64,000 nucleotides of DNA. Origin: Pholis gunnellus (Eukaryota > Chordata > Actinopteri > Perciformes > Pholidae). The stretch covers positions 20,576,986 through 20,640,985 of the forward strand of contig OU342807.1 of assembly GCA_910591455.2 (NCBI GenBank), given 5' to 3'. Every line of letters starts with the position of its first letter. The first letter of the stretch is position 1. The notes under the pieces were generated by a model, which did no database searches, was not told where the DNA came from, and saw only the letters and a list, made by a program, of their open reading frames with translations. The position numbers and the translations under genes are program-made. This document shows, piece by piece, positions 36,115-49,159 of the stretch.

Positions 36115-36229
36115 CGCTAAATCTCGCGAGGTTTGGCGGTAGCTTCGCCCCTCCCTTAGCCGTCATTGGTCGCTAGTCCTACAGCTTACTGAGCATGTGT
36201 ATGCGCCGCTTAGCTGTTAGCATTTAGAA
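36115..36229 (+). promoter_or_regulatory. srp68: srp68 promoter
   Basis: Contains TCTCGCGAG at 36122-36130, a near-complete TCTCGCGAGA element (bound by BANP at CpG-island promoters), a C/G-rich CGCCCCTCCC and an inverted CCAAT box (ATTGG at about 36165), all within 110 bp of the ATG. This is the usual make-up of a TATA-less housekeeping promoter. Confidence 0.6.
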
Positions 36230-39200
36230 ATGGCCTCAGACAAGCAAAACGACGCTAAATTGTCCTCCACGGATGAAAACAAAGGAAAGTCATCGGATGG
36301 AGGACTTGGACTCGAAAGTATCCTTCACAGCACCAGACGTGCAGCGGCGGTTTTGTTTTTGCTGCAGTTTATCTGTGTCGGGCTCAGAAGCCTCGGGTAG
36401 CTCGCTAGCTAGCTCTGTTATAGTATAACGTTAGCTCGCGTAATTAGGCTACGTGTCATACTGAAGCAGACTGTCAGTGGCTCTGCTGAGAAGCAGATTT
36501 ATTTGTCTCGTCTCAAACTTTGTTTTACAAGTCAAATGATGGTAAATAAACCAAGCATGTCAGTAAGCGTGTGCTGCCATAGACGTGTTCACTTGTAACC
36601 TCTTGAGTTTCAGTAGCAGCTAACTTACGTTGCCTTTTCTGCAACATATCACAGCACCACAGTCACACTTTCTGGGTGTGTAAGTCCAGTGCTAGCATGG
36701 CTGACATACTGATACTTTAATATGAATGACAAATTGACTACCGTGTGTGATGATAAAGAGAAGGTTGTCCCTTAACATTGATTCGCAGTTTTGCAAATAA
36801 TCAAGGAGTCCCAGCAGCAGCATGGTCTCAGGCACGGAGACTACCAGAGATACCGGTGAGCTGTGCCCAGTCATACATCCCCCATAATACTGCATTAATC
36901 GTATCTGTGTGGACGTCTGTGGTGAACTGTCGAGTATTGTGTTGCTTTTCACAGAGTGGTGCGCAGGTTGTTCATGATCACAAGCCCTTCGTTGGCCACA
37001 TCTGTTAACTTTTTTTATATAAACAGATGTTCAACTTCTATTAGTGACATTTTGTTCTCTTAATTACTGTTTTTATTCTGGAGACCAAATCCTTGTTTTC
37101 TGCACTGCGAATAAACTGTTTGCATGGAAACCTCTGCTACCATATGGCTCACGTGAGACTGGTGTACAAATGTCTCTTAACACTCATTTAATCAACCACA
37201 CTTGTGCAATCTGCAGTCTAATACACATATTCTATTGTCACTACTTTTAGCTCAAAGTGGCTAAATTATTAAATCGAGAAAAAAAATACCAAATCTTCCT
37301 CGATTTAGGATATTTTTTGGAAATGTACTGTACTCGTATGTGTTATTAATTGAATGTAATGTAAACATCTTTGTGTATCTGTGTGCAGGGGTTACTGCTC
37401 CCGTAGACTGCGTCGCCTGCGCAAGACTCTTGGTTTCAGGATGGGCAACCGACACAAGTTCATTGGGAAGAAAATAACTGTCGAAATGCTTTCTGACAGC
37501 AGGTGAGGAATGGAAAGTCTGACCTTCATGTGCAGTTAACTGCCTGGTATACAGTAAATATAGGTTAGACATACAAACCCTGTTTGATGCAGGACAGTGA
37601 TTGCAGCCGAGGGAAGGTTATCTAGCTAACAGTGAAAGCATGTTTGTTTCCAAGATAAATTGCTGAATGTCGACTTCGGATATAAATTGTGAAAATGTGC
37701 GTCCAAGGAACTGATGCACGGACCTTCCCTTCTCCAGGTATCTGTTGCTGGTTTTGATGGAGGCCGAGCGTGCGTGGAGTTACGCCATGCAGCTGAAGCA
37801 GGAGGCTAACACGGAGCCACGCAAGCGCTTCCACCTGCTGGCACGACTACGCAAGGCTGCCAAGCACAGCGAGAAACTGGAGAAGCTCTGCGAGAGCCCG
37901 CGCGTTGACGCCAAGACCAAACTTGAGGCGCAGGTACACAGTACAGAGTCGCCTTCAACCTGCTTTAAGGGACACAGCTCAGGTGTAAAGGATAAGGGGC
38001 ATGCGTGTGCTGTGAGATCACAGGCCCTCAACTGTCCAAAAGTGCTTTCAACTTGCGTCGCATCGCCCTTCACCTCTATACCTGATTTTGATGGTTTCTA
38101 TGTTTGAAACAAAATTACTAACATTGTTGATACATAGAATTTATCATTTGAAATGAATAACGGCTTGTGTATTTCATTTCAGGCCTATACTGCATACCTG
38201 ACTGGTATGGTGGAGTTTGAACTGCAGGAGTGGAAGCTCGCCATGGAGGCCTTCAACAAGTGCAAGTGAGTTTTAACGGCGCTGCAGTTTCTTAATACTT
38301 TGGTAGAATAGGTGTCTGTGTGTCATGTTTGAATCTTTATGCCTTTTGGGAATTTCTAAACAACCCCATTTTGCTCTTGTCAGGACCATCTATGAGAAGC
38401 TGGCCAGTGCTTTCACAGAGGAGCTGGCAGTTCTGTATCGCCAGCGTGTGGACGAGATATCGCCCAACATCCGCTACTGTGCTTACAACATCGGTGAGTA
38501 ACGCACAAGCACACGTACGGGGAAAACCGATCCCTCTCAACATAAGTGATGCCCGTCCTAGACTTTCATTAGGAATCCAGAGACATAGTTCCATGTCCCT
38601 AAGTTCATATCACTCTCCTCTCCAACACGCACGCACTCACACACACACACACACACCGTGTAACTGGATCTTATTTTTCTATCTGATTGCAGGTGACCAG
38701 AACGCCATCAATGACTTGATGCAGATGAGACTGACTGGAGGAGGAGGAGGCATGATGGCTGAGAAACTAGAGGTGAACAAACAGGAGTTGAACATTAGTT
38801 TATGTTCTTGTATCATCGGTCATCTTTCATATATCGGTGATGCCTAATATCATGTCAAGGTCCAGCCAACACACACATTTGCTCCTCAACTTTATTCTCA
38901 ATAAAAAACAGCTGAGCAAATTTGTGTGCATATATATCTATATATTTTAAACAAGATTGACTATTCAGTGATGAAATCCTAAGACGTCTTAGCTCCTTTG
39001 GAACAGATAATCTTATGTTTTTATAAAAACGTTTCATAAATTTGTTTTTTTACTTCTCCTCAGGCCCTGATCACTCAGGCAAGAACCAAGCAGGCAGCCA
39101 CCATGAGCGAGGTGGAGTGGCGAGGGCGGACGGTGCCCGTCAAGATCGACAAGGCCCGCATCTTCCTGTTGGGTCTGGCAGACAATGAAGCCGCTATCGC

Positions 39201-42200
39201 TCAGGTCAGTATATTTAGTTCCTGCTTTGTAGGGGGATCAAAACAAACTGCCCGGCACTCGATGTGAAGCCGTTGCTGTTAGCAGCTCTTAATATCCTCA
39301 CATGCCAGCGCTTAACAATACATTCTTAAAGTGTTCCTGTGGTCTAAAGCCCAAATGATTCGAGGGTACGTGTGATGTAAATTGTCCACATGCTTCTCAA
39401 AATATACGACTGTGGACCATACACGTCAGAAAACATGAGACCGGAATCGATCGCTACGTTTTGTCAAGAATTAGCTTTATTCTAACTTAGCCGTGTTGGT
39501 AGGATGGCTCAGTATTTGTTGGTGTGTTGATTCTTCCTTCGGCAGACTAATGACCGCTGATATGGTTTAACTTGTAGAAGTGCTGCTGATTTCTTTTTTT
39601 TTTTTTACATAGCTGCCAGTAAAGGTTTTTTTGGGGAGGAGTGAGCAGTTTGTCCCTTTTTTGTTTCCCGTCTGTTGGGTACTTGTTTGGGGCTTTGTGG
39701 TGGGTTTTACTTGGAGTGTGTTGGCGTCAGTTTTGGGGAGGAGTGCCTCTTTCCCTGTTAGGCTTGGCAGCGGGTTCACCTGTGGGATTGTGGGAAGAGC
39801 TCTTCACTTGGGAGCATCTCTGTGGCTTTGAGAGGGTGGCTAGCTTCTCTTTTATTAATTATTATTATTAAATAACAGCAACCCAATTAAAGTGTATGAA
39901 ACTAATTTACAGGTTCTATAAAATGTATGAAGTGAATAAGAATTGTTAAAAAATAAAATAAAAAACACTTCTCTGAAATAAGCTTGCAACTACTTTGAAC
40001 TCCCTCAAATAATCGCTATAGAAAAGTCTCAAAATGGGCGTACGGCCTATGTTTTAGCAGAACACAGTCCGCGTAGTTCCTAAAACTCTCAGTAGGTGGC
40101 CCTCTCCTCTTTACGGTCTCTCGGGTCACCTCACGGCCACCTCAGCTCATTTCTCATGTGTCCTTATGCCTGAAGGCTCAGCACACCCTGCAGACATACC
40201 TGTCACACCCACATCCACTCAGGTCTGTGGCATGCAGCCTCTCTCATTGCACGACTGCATTCTGTGCATTTCAGCCCACACATGAATTCAGGGCGACACC
40301 CAGCAGGTCTCTGTGGACCGATTGGTATCATCATCTCTCAACACCTTCAGTTTCAAATGGGCCCTTTTGGGACTCAACTGTAGCGCTGCAGTCCATTGGT
40401 AAGCCAATAGTGGTTGTAACTGAACGTGTGGGAAGCTGCTTTGAAGCTGAATTATTGCAGTTTTTATTTTTATCATTTACATTATAAAATAAAGTCCTCA
40501 ACTGTCTTTAAGTGACGGAATGAATGTTGTAAAATTCGCAAGTCTTGGGGGCCATTTGTCCCATATTGCTCAATGGAAAGTCGAGAGTAATTCACACAAA
40601 CGACTGGGGACAGGAAACACCATATTGGGCCATACGTCCTAGTGGAAGAGCTCCGTCCACTCCTCCCTACTCTAATCGGTCTATCCGTCCAGCCCCCCCG
40701 CTGAACAAGAGAGGATGCTCGACGGGTTGAGCCGGTCATGCTAGGCGTTGCCAGGGTGTTGGCATGAGTGAGTTGCACTAAATAAGATCAGCCTCCTGGG
40801 TGGATGAGAGCAGCCGTACGACCCGTCTATAATCACTGCGAGGAATTTTCTCGTAACATTCTTCAACTGTGTTACTTCCTTGTTTTTTTAAGGTGAATAA
40901 CAGTAATGTCATCCCTAAAGGTGTTTACCTGAGTTTGAGTAATAAAAAAAGATACTGTATCCACATTTACACTAAACCAACATGGCCTTTTTTCTTTAAA
41001 TATGAACACATGTCCTGTAGACGTGGGAGACTATCGTAGAGTAACACGGGCCTGTTGTATACAAGTGTGTCGATGAAAGGACGGTGAGGTGAAGAACAAT
41101 CCTGTCACTCGCAAATATTTTAACCCTGAAACTCCAGAGTGAGATGACTGCAGATGAGTTATATGCAGGAATGTACCGGCGGCCTGCCGGGCCACATACC
41201 TGTGCCTTTCCCCCAGTTTGCCACAGTCACATCCCTGCTGAAACTGTTGCTCTTTGCATCAAACCACCACGACTTCTAAACGGATGAAATAGTTGCGTTC
41301 GCATGCTTAACTTTTTTTATATATTTTTTTTTCCCGCAGGTGTCGTTTAAGAGCGTGTCTGAGTTCATATATTGAAGCTAATGTGTCAACATAATTAATC
41401 CTTGAGTTTGTTTATTCTTTTTCATTTTTAAGATGTTATTGGTGCAACCACTCAGAATAGAGGCGAAGTCCCGCCCCTTTCTGTGGACCACCACGGGCCC
41501 TTATTTCAGAAAAACAATATGTACAGTAGTCCACGACAAGAGAAATCATTTTTTGATCTCGTATGAAGTGATCCATGAGTTATGCATATGATGTTTGTCA
41601 ATTTAAAAGATAATTTTTGAGGTCTAAGAGTGTGAAAATATTAACGAAGACTACACACCTAAAAGTCGTGTTAGTGACGTTTTTCGCTGAAGCTAAGATG
41701 GCCGTGTGTTTCGTAACGAGATTTACTTGTGCAAAAAACGGGTCTTGCGCGTTCATTCGCTTCCCTGCTGATAAAGAGTCGCAAAACATTTCAAGTAAGG
41801 CAACACATTTGTGCGTGGAGCATAGCTAAGTTACCTAGCTAGCTGGTGGGACTTGTACCGTGCGAGGTCGAGAGATGTTGTTCACACAAAACTAAGATAT
41901 TCTACGACAAACTGCGACTGTCTTGACGTGCAAAATTTGATTTTAACTTGGCAAACATGTAAATCATGCCACAAGTCAAACAGGATAAAAAAATATTACC
42001 ATTGAACATATTTGTTTTCTGAAATAAGGTCCCATGGGGGACGCTGGAACGGGCGGGACTTCGCCTCTCTATAGGGGATCACATTTGACCCGTTCCTTTC
42101 TACGGGCTACAGTTCAGTTTGCTGTCGAGTTGTTTCATGATTTATTTTTCTAACTTAAATCTTTCTGCACCTTTTTGTCATTTCACTGTAACAGAATTGC

Positions 42201-45200
42201 ACCAAGGCTACATATACGTTGGAGATTAACTAATCAGATCTGGTCGATCAATATCAATGCTGATACCCACCTCGCATAACAAGGACTGTATCAGCCAGGA
42301 ATGAACAAATTTAACCATTTCATTTAGTTTTCTGGTTTGCTGTAGTGATCTAATGTTACTAGTCTCACTTATAGCACACCAGCATTTTCTACATGTGTTT
42401 TTATAATAAATTCATTTAAACGTATGTGAAGGCAATATTATTATTTTACTAAGAAACGGGGAAGTGTTGACATAAATCAAAGCCACTATGTTCCACGATA
42501 GATCTTAATTATCGTTTGTGTTGTGCAGACGGCCAACGAGGAGACCAAGGAGCATCTTTATGAGACCCTGCTGGCCGAGTGCAGAGACACCATCCAGGCT
42601 GTGAGAGAGGAGCTCAAGAGTGAGGCGGTAAGATACTGCAGGTTAAAGAGTTGGAGAGGGATGTTTGTATTTTTGACCTAGATTTTGCCAACGGTTACAT
42701 CATTAGTTTAATTTACAGCTTACTAGCTAAGTTAAGACCTAAGAAAAACAAGAATGGGAGAAACGTTCAAATCGTATTGCTTGTCTTTGTAGAAGCAGCG
42801 AGAGAGGGGCTCTGACGGTGACAGCAACAAGGTGTCCAACCTGCAGTTCCTGCACAGGTAAAAGAAACGTGTTCTTGAAACGGTGACGTCATTTGTGCTG
42901 AACGGTCCCGGCCCGCTGCATGCAGAATACAGTGTTTGATGCATGTAATGCGAACCCGGAGCTCACAAGCGCGAGTTCCATCCGGAAGCTCTTAATCGTA
43001 CCCCCGTAGGAGATGTGAATGGAAACATCCAACTTGCCTTTTTATCCAGGCCAAAGCATGAATAATTCTTTCCACCCTCTGATGTTTCTCTCTTGCATTT
43101 ATCTCCCTAATAATCGAATAATAAATATGCTGTGTTGATCTCCTCTCCCAGTTACCTCACCTACATCAAGCTGTGCACGCTGGTGAAGAGGAACGAGAGC
43201 ATGGCCCATACTCTGCAGGCCAAACTGAAGGAACCCGAAGCAGACGAGAGCAAGAGAGGGCCCCGTCCACAGGATCTCATCCGCCTCTACGACATCATCC
43301 TGCAGGTACATTTCTGCACATTCAATACACCGTGATCTTTTCAATCGGAAGCTTTTGCACGTATTGAGAAGATAGAAAGAAACGTGTTTCTTAGCTCATA
43401 GGTCAAAACAAAGGTCACTGCCTTTTAGATACATTAATTGTCCACAACAGCAGCATATAGTTCGGTTAGTATAATACGTTAGACATTTGTTCTCATTTGC
43501 CAGTTTCCTGGTTACTGATTTGTTTGATCTGTGTTGTCGACAGAGAGCGGGATGTGTACTTGGTCACTTCCTTTTCAAAGTGTTAGCTCACCTTGTTTCC
43601 CCCATCACCTCCCTAACTTTGCTCTGTTCGTCCGTCTCTCAAGAGTCTGGCTGAGCTCTCCACCCTGCAGGGCCTGGAGGATGACCACACCTTCCAGAAG
43701 GAGGTGTCCCTCAAGACGCTGGTCTACAAGGCCAACAGGTCAGACCCAGTTCTTGACGTCCTTGAGCCCACAATGTATTGCTCTTATGTCTTTTTGTTGT
43801 CACTTTCTAGACATGTGTTGTTCATGTGTTCCTCCCCTCTGAACCCCTCACAGGTGTTTCTTCATAGCTCAGTCGTATGTGCTGGTGAAGAAGTGGAGTG
43901 AGGCGTTAGTGCTGTATGAGAGGGTGCTGAAATATGCCAAGGAGGTCCAGTCTAAGACCAAGAGCCTCAACAACAGCCTCAAGGTTGGTCCTCTTAAAAA
44001 CAATCTCTTAGTTCCAAGCGATTTACTTTACAATCCATCATGAAAAGGTCAGCTTACACGTGTTGACCATAAACACAAGCAAAATAGAAATGAAATAAAC
44101 TCCACAGAGAAAGATTATGTTGTCAAATAAGTCCCAGTGACCATCTGTACTCTGCCAGAAACGTCCCTGTTGTTATCTGTGTTTCTGCAGGATCTCCCGG
44201 ACGTTCAGGAGCTCATTGCTGAGGTCAACGCCGAAAAATACTCCCTTCAAGCTGCTGCTATTTTAGGTGAGCGCACCTTTTTGAACTGACAAGTTTTCCA
44301 CTCATTTTTTTTTATCGTATGAGAACCCATTTAGTCCGGCCTCTTTGTTCGGACTCGTTCTGCGTACAACCCTTCACAAATGTGTTTGTGTTTCAGACAC
44401 TGATGAGACTGCTGAAGCTCCCTCTCAGCAGCAGGTCAAAGACAACACGGTAAGAGAACAAAATCAAGAGGTATGATAAATATTGTCTTTCATCGTGGAA
44501 AGAGGCAAATTCATCATAGAAACTTGGCTTTCGCTGACAAAAGCAAGTCAACTTTAGCCAAGTTCACACTACACGACTTTCAAAGTGGTCAGATCGCTGA
44601 ACTGTTCACACAACTCACTGTCTGTAATCCTAAAGTCCTAAAGTCGTTGTTTGTTGATGTTGTCGATGGCAGACGTGTTCACAAAACAGCCTGTTTCTAC
44701 ATGTTTATAGCCCGTTTCCTCTGCTGGAGGTGCAACAACAGCTCCGTGTTGCAAATGTAACTCATACAGTTAAGTTCCTATTGTACAGGTGACCACCCCT
44801 AGGCCAATAATCCCCTCAATCCCCGTCCCTTGCCCTCATTGGCTGTAGCAGACAGACTCCCAACATTTGAACAGGTCACATGTAGCACTCGGGCGCCGAT
44901 TTGCCTGTGAGCTGGGGCTTGTTGTTGAGGAGCTCAAACATGTTTGTGAACTAGGCATTAGTTTCAGGTCAGTGATTTGAATTTAACAAAATGAAACCAA
45001 AACCATTTAGTTGTCTTCCACAAATGTTAAAGTGAGGGTTTCTGGCACAACTTCAACTACTTCCAAGGTGAATGGGGACAGTCTTAAGAGGGCGAACTCC
45101 AGCAGCACTTGTAGTTCTAAGAACCGCTTTATTGTCAGACCAGCGCATTTCAGCAGCAATAAAGTTGTTCTTTATGCTGCGTGTTGCTGGACTTGTGACC

Positions 45201-45502
45201 TCTTTGATAAATGTTGGGAGTTTTATGCTGGATATCTGAGTTACTGATGGAAGCACTTCTTCTCCTTCACGCAGCCCCTCTGCAACCGTCTGGAGACGTT
45301 CCGCCTCGAACCCGCCCTCGTGGGGAAGCAGCCCAACTTGGTCCAGTTCCCTCCCGACTTCCAGCCAATTCCCTGCAAGCCCCTGTTCTTTGACCTTGCT
45401 CTCAACCATGTGGCCTTCCCACCCCTGGATGACAAGGTGGAGCAGAAGGGCAAGGGGGGTCTCACCGGCTACATCAAGGGCATCTTTGGCTTTGGCAGCT
45501 AA
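36230..45502 (+). CDS. srp68: Signal recognition particle 68 kDa subunit
   Basis: Sixteen exons: 36230-36317, 36789-36855, 37389-37502, 37738-37933, 38183-38265, 38384-38493, 38693-38772, 39064-39204, 42529-42627, 42793-42857, 43152-43305, 43644-43738, 43854-43983, 44191-44266, 44397-44449, 45275-45502 (592 residues; human 627). SRP68 pairs with SRP72, binds 7S RNA and helps couple SRP to the ER. The RNA-binding region is seen in HGDYQRYRGYCSRRLRRLRK and the arginine-rich helices after it; helical TPR-like repeats follow. The C-terminal SRP72-binding part reads FFDLALNHVAFPPLDDK, ending GLTGYIKGIFGFGS. The N-terminus is shorter than the Gly-rich human one. Intron 8 (3.3 kb) carries most repeats. 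The donor after exon 13 (GTTGGT) is weak. The neighbour evpl follows as in mammals. Confidence 0.95.
38637..38656. repeat. (CA)n microsatellite in srp68 intron 6
   Basis: About ten CA units just before exon 7. Confidence 0.85.
39205..42528 (+). other. srp68: srp68 intron 8, transposon-bearing
   Basis: This 3.3-kb intron is far longer than its neighbours. It holds a G/T-rich block (39600-39840), AT-rich sequence and a THAP-type transposon remnant (41459-42068). No exon with coding support was seen. The splice sites flanking it (CAGGTCAGT and TTGTGTTGTGCAG) are sound. Confidence 0.6.
41459..42068. mobile_element. DNA transposon remnant with THAP-like fragment
   Basis: A 610-bp element whose ends are exact 18-bp inverted repeats (AGAGGCGAAGTCCCGCCC). 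Further in, partly matched arms both contain CTTATTTCAGAAAA, so the inverted ends extend to roughly 65 bp. Inside, from 41698, a short frame reads MAVCFVTRFTCAKNG, then SCAFIRFPADKE. This resembles the start of a THAP zinc-binding domain (Cys, Cys, then a RFPxDKE motif). THAP domains occur in P-element and Kolobok transposases. The rest of the transposase is gone. The target duplication was not resolved. Confidence 0.65.
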
Positions 45503-46919
45503 ATCAACCCCCCCCCCCGGGCTTTGGATTCAACAGGAGAGCCACAAGGTCCTGAGTTCACCACAAACAAGCAGACTTGGGTCAGTCGTTAATTAGAAAA
45601 AATTAAATTACTTTTATGTCTTTTTCTTCTTTTTTGTTGTGCCTAAGTGCAAGATGGGTGGAGTTTGCAGCTCTGAGGAAGTGATCTGATCAATTTCAAG
45701 TAGCAATATGACCCAAGCTCACCTGCCACCTCTAGTGAAAACATCAGGCTGCATACGGGCTCCCTCTTTACTTTGAGCTATGGAGTCTGTGTCTTTCAGG
45801 TTTTACAGGGTACCATGTCTGTAGCTACAGCCAAGTCGTCAATCTCACAATCCCGTCAGAGCAAACGAAGCCACTTGGGCATCATTAGTAGTGTTTTTTT
45901 TCTTTTCCATTGTCATGTAAGCGCCTTCATGTAATTACGTCCGCTTTTTTTCTTTTTGTGAGAGCTTTTCAGCATCTGTTTTTTAACAGCGTGCAGTTTT
46001 GTTATTGCAGCTACTTTAATTATAAAAAACAAAGTAGTGCTTATCAAACACCATAAATATTCTGTGAAATGGAGTTCAACAAACTGAAGCTGTTTTATCA
46101 ATCATCATGGTTTTCAGAAGACTTCGGCTGCGATCCAATTCGTCCCTCCACCGCTGCTTTGGTTTCTCCTGCTTTTGACTGTGCATTCATTTTTTTTATT
46201 TGTCAACTACAACCTATACGGGTCATAATGTATATGTTGTCCTGTATTACATTAGGCACCAAAAGTGCCGTCGTGTTAGAGAAGCTTTCGACTGCTTCAA
46301 CCCGTCTAGATGGAGGCACAAGTCGCAATTTTTAACACCCCTCACTGTCGCGTTTTCTACCAAAGGGCCTGCTCGCTGATGACCGTACGATACCAGTGCA
46401 GCTCTTCAGACTGGAATCAATCCATGTTATGTCTTTTTTTTTTTTTTTATTTAGCCTTTTTTATTTGCATTTCATCAGAATCGATGTCGTAGCAGAGTAG
46501 TCGACATTAGTGAATGTAGGGAGTTTTTAGCAGCCTTTCATTCATTCACACAACTACGCCTGTTTGTCATGAGGAGGACTCAAATGTTTTCATCAACAAT
46601 GACGTGTCTGTGGATATTGTGTAACTATAAAAAGCTTTAGAGGTATATTGTTTGCCCGTCATAATGTCCACATCAAAGCCACTCATGTTCTGTGATCCTT
46701 AAGGGACCTTGTTTGCCTGTGATAGCTGGTTAAACATGAGCTAGAGGATTGGTTCAGTGTCGCACTTTCACCCGAACAGTTAACTGTTACGCTTACTCGT
46801 TTCTATCAATGTCTTTTGGTTTGAATTTTAGTTTTTCTTTTCTTCAATGTTTTTTTGTTAAATAATCAAGATGGAAGTGCTGGAGTAGTTCCAGCACTTT
46901 ACCTCGATTTGGCCTGGAA

Positions 46920-46925
46920 AATAAA
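46920..46925 (+). terminator. srp68: srp68 polyadenylation signal
   Basis: AATAAA about 1.4 kb after the stop codon. It is preceded by a perfect 10-bp stem-loop (46875-46884 with 46890-46899, loop GTAGT) and followed by TTGTGATC...TTTGTTGG. This would give a long 3' UTR; no earlier canonical signal was noticed. Confidence 0.5.
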
Positions 46926-48090
46926 GTTGTGATCAATATTTGTTGGAAACATAAGTGGGAAGAGAAATGAACTGATGAAAATGTATGATTTGATCTAATT
47001 TTCCAGACCTATGATTAAAATATATTTGCACCAAAGACTGATCTCTTGACTTTCTTTGTTCACTTAGATTCTCTTACTTCCTTGTGATTCAGAGAAGGAC
47101 CATGATGGAGGAGAAAAAAAAGGGCTTTCAGTGTCTCATGATCTGTGATTTTTGTTAGAATTAATTTAAAATAAATTCACATTTAACAAAGTAAAAACGT
47201 CTGAAGGGAGTAAAGAGGTGTGACTGTCCTCTTGTCTCGGGTGTGGGTGTGTTCGTTGGAGTGCGTAGGATGCCTGAGCGGGGTGTGAATGTGTTTAGGT
47301 TTACTCTGCGTATCAGCATTTTGATTGAATAATGACTTAGGTGTGTTTGATACTCAAACAGTTATTCAGATTACAGCGTCAAAGTCACAAGTATATTTGA
47401 TTTCATGAATCGACACACAAGGCATCTCTACCTGAGGACTTATTGCTGCCTGTCATCACTTTTTAACACACGCGCACCTTTGTCACTCCAGGAACACAAA
47501 CCTGTGCTCTGCTTGGATTGACTGAAGACATTTGATGAGGTGGAGATTAAATGTGTATGCAGGAAAAGAACATATAAGACACAGTATCACTAACAAGTCT
47601 TTTTTTACTTAATTTATTCCCATTTATTTTGCTGTTGTAAGATGAAAAGGTGAAAGACCTGGAAGGTAATATTTTCACAGATATGAAAACATTAAAAAAA
47701 ACAGTTTTACACGCATATACCTTTGTTATGCAGATTGGACAGCACGTGTACTTTTTCCGGAGAAAAAAATGTAAAATGTCTCAAATTCAGTGCAAGCATT
47801 AAATCTTTTGTAAGATTGCCTTTTTAAACCAGACAACCATGCTGTTTGTCTGCTGTGTGTAGTTTAGTGACACACCCTCACTGTGTTTCCACCTTTGTTG
47901 TTTCCTCTCAGTTGAAATGCTTAGAATGTTTTATGTTGCCATTAACAACGTTAACAATCAAAATGAACTTGAGGTTGTTATTCATCCCCTTTGAATCACA
48001 GGTAGCTTTGGCTCTGTGGACGACAACGTCTGTCGGTCGGCTCCACGGAGGGCAACAGCCTCGTTCGGTCGTTCGGTCCTGCGCAGAATA

Positions 48091-48119
48091 ATATCTGAAC
48101 CATAATTTGGTTCAGATAT
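48091..48119. repeat. Perfect 12-bp hairpin
   Basis: Arms ATATCTGAACCA and TGGTTCAGATAT around a 5-base loop (TAATT), next to TCGTTCGGTCGTTCGGTC. Confidence 0.9.
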
Positions 48120-49159
48120 GCAAAAACTTTGATTGCCTGACTTTTCATCTTGCTTTTAACAGGTCAAATACAATGCTGGGCTATGACCAATAATTACACT
48201 TACTACCAGGTAATTTCAGATTTTCAAATTACCATTTTACTGAATAATTTCTGTCCACGTTGGCTTAAAAAATTAAGATTCACAGATCATTTTTTACTTT
48301 GGCAGCAGTGGATGAAACACTCACCATAAGCTCTCTTTAGTAGCTGTTCTGGAGCTTTCATTCTTATCAAGAATTATTATAGAATGAATAGTTTATCTGG
48401 ACTTTAAAGGACATCTACAACGTCATCTGCTGAGGAAGACCATGTGTTTTGATCAAAAGCTCCTTTAAAGTTATAAATGGACTGTGTTTAGGAGTGGAAT
48501 GTGGCTCCACATACATCTCTAAGCAACAGAAAGAGTATCTGTTTTTTCAGACAAATGGACGCACCTAGAGAGAGACACCGTATGACTGGCTTGTGCAAAA
48601 ATGTGTGCTCTCTGTGCTGTTCCCCACTCTGCTGCAAAGAAAGCGGCCCAACTGCATTCCTCGCCATGATTTCCTTTTGTTGATATGCTGCAGAGAGACG
48701 CCCTGAATCCTGAATGACTCGCCTGTCTGTAAGATGCTACATATGGGACTTGTGTGGAGCCGTCTTTTATCATCAAAATTGTTTACGTACATGTGCTTCT
48801 ATATAAAGGTGTTACCTAACTAGCTTCCTGCTAGGCCCGCATGCTGTCAGAGACTTTCTTTATTGACTGTATACACTGCGTCTGTGTTAGCAGCGATGAG
48901 TTTATCTGTCTGGGTGATGATGGGTGTGAAGTCAAAATTAGGATGTACAAAGCTAACTGATACGCCTAACATTAGTGTCTGGTTTACAAAAAAATGCAGG
49001 TGTGTCCAGGGAATTCTCCCCTTCCACTTTTTTTAAAATAAACAATCTATATTTTGATGCATTTGTATGCACTCTGGCACCTTATTTACATTAAAAGTAC
49101 AACAAAAACAAATAATGTGAATGTGAGTTTATTTTCATTGTGAATTAGAAAAAGGGTAA

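Noticed and set aside
45011..45247. Ser/Thr-rich 78-codon frame
   Set aside because: Lies wholly in srp68 intron 15, not phase-compatible and unlike SRP68.
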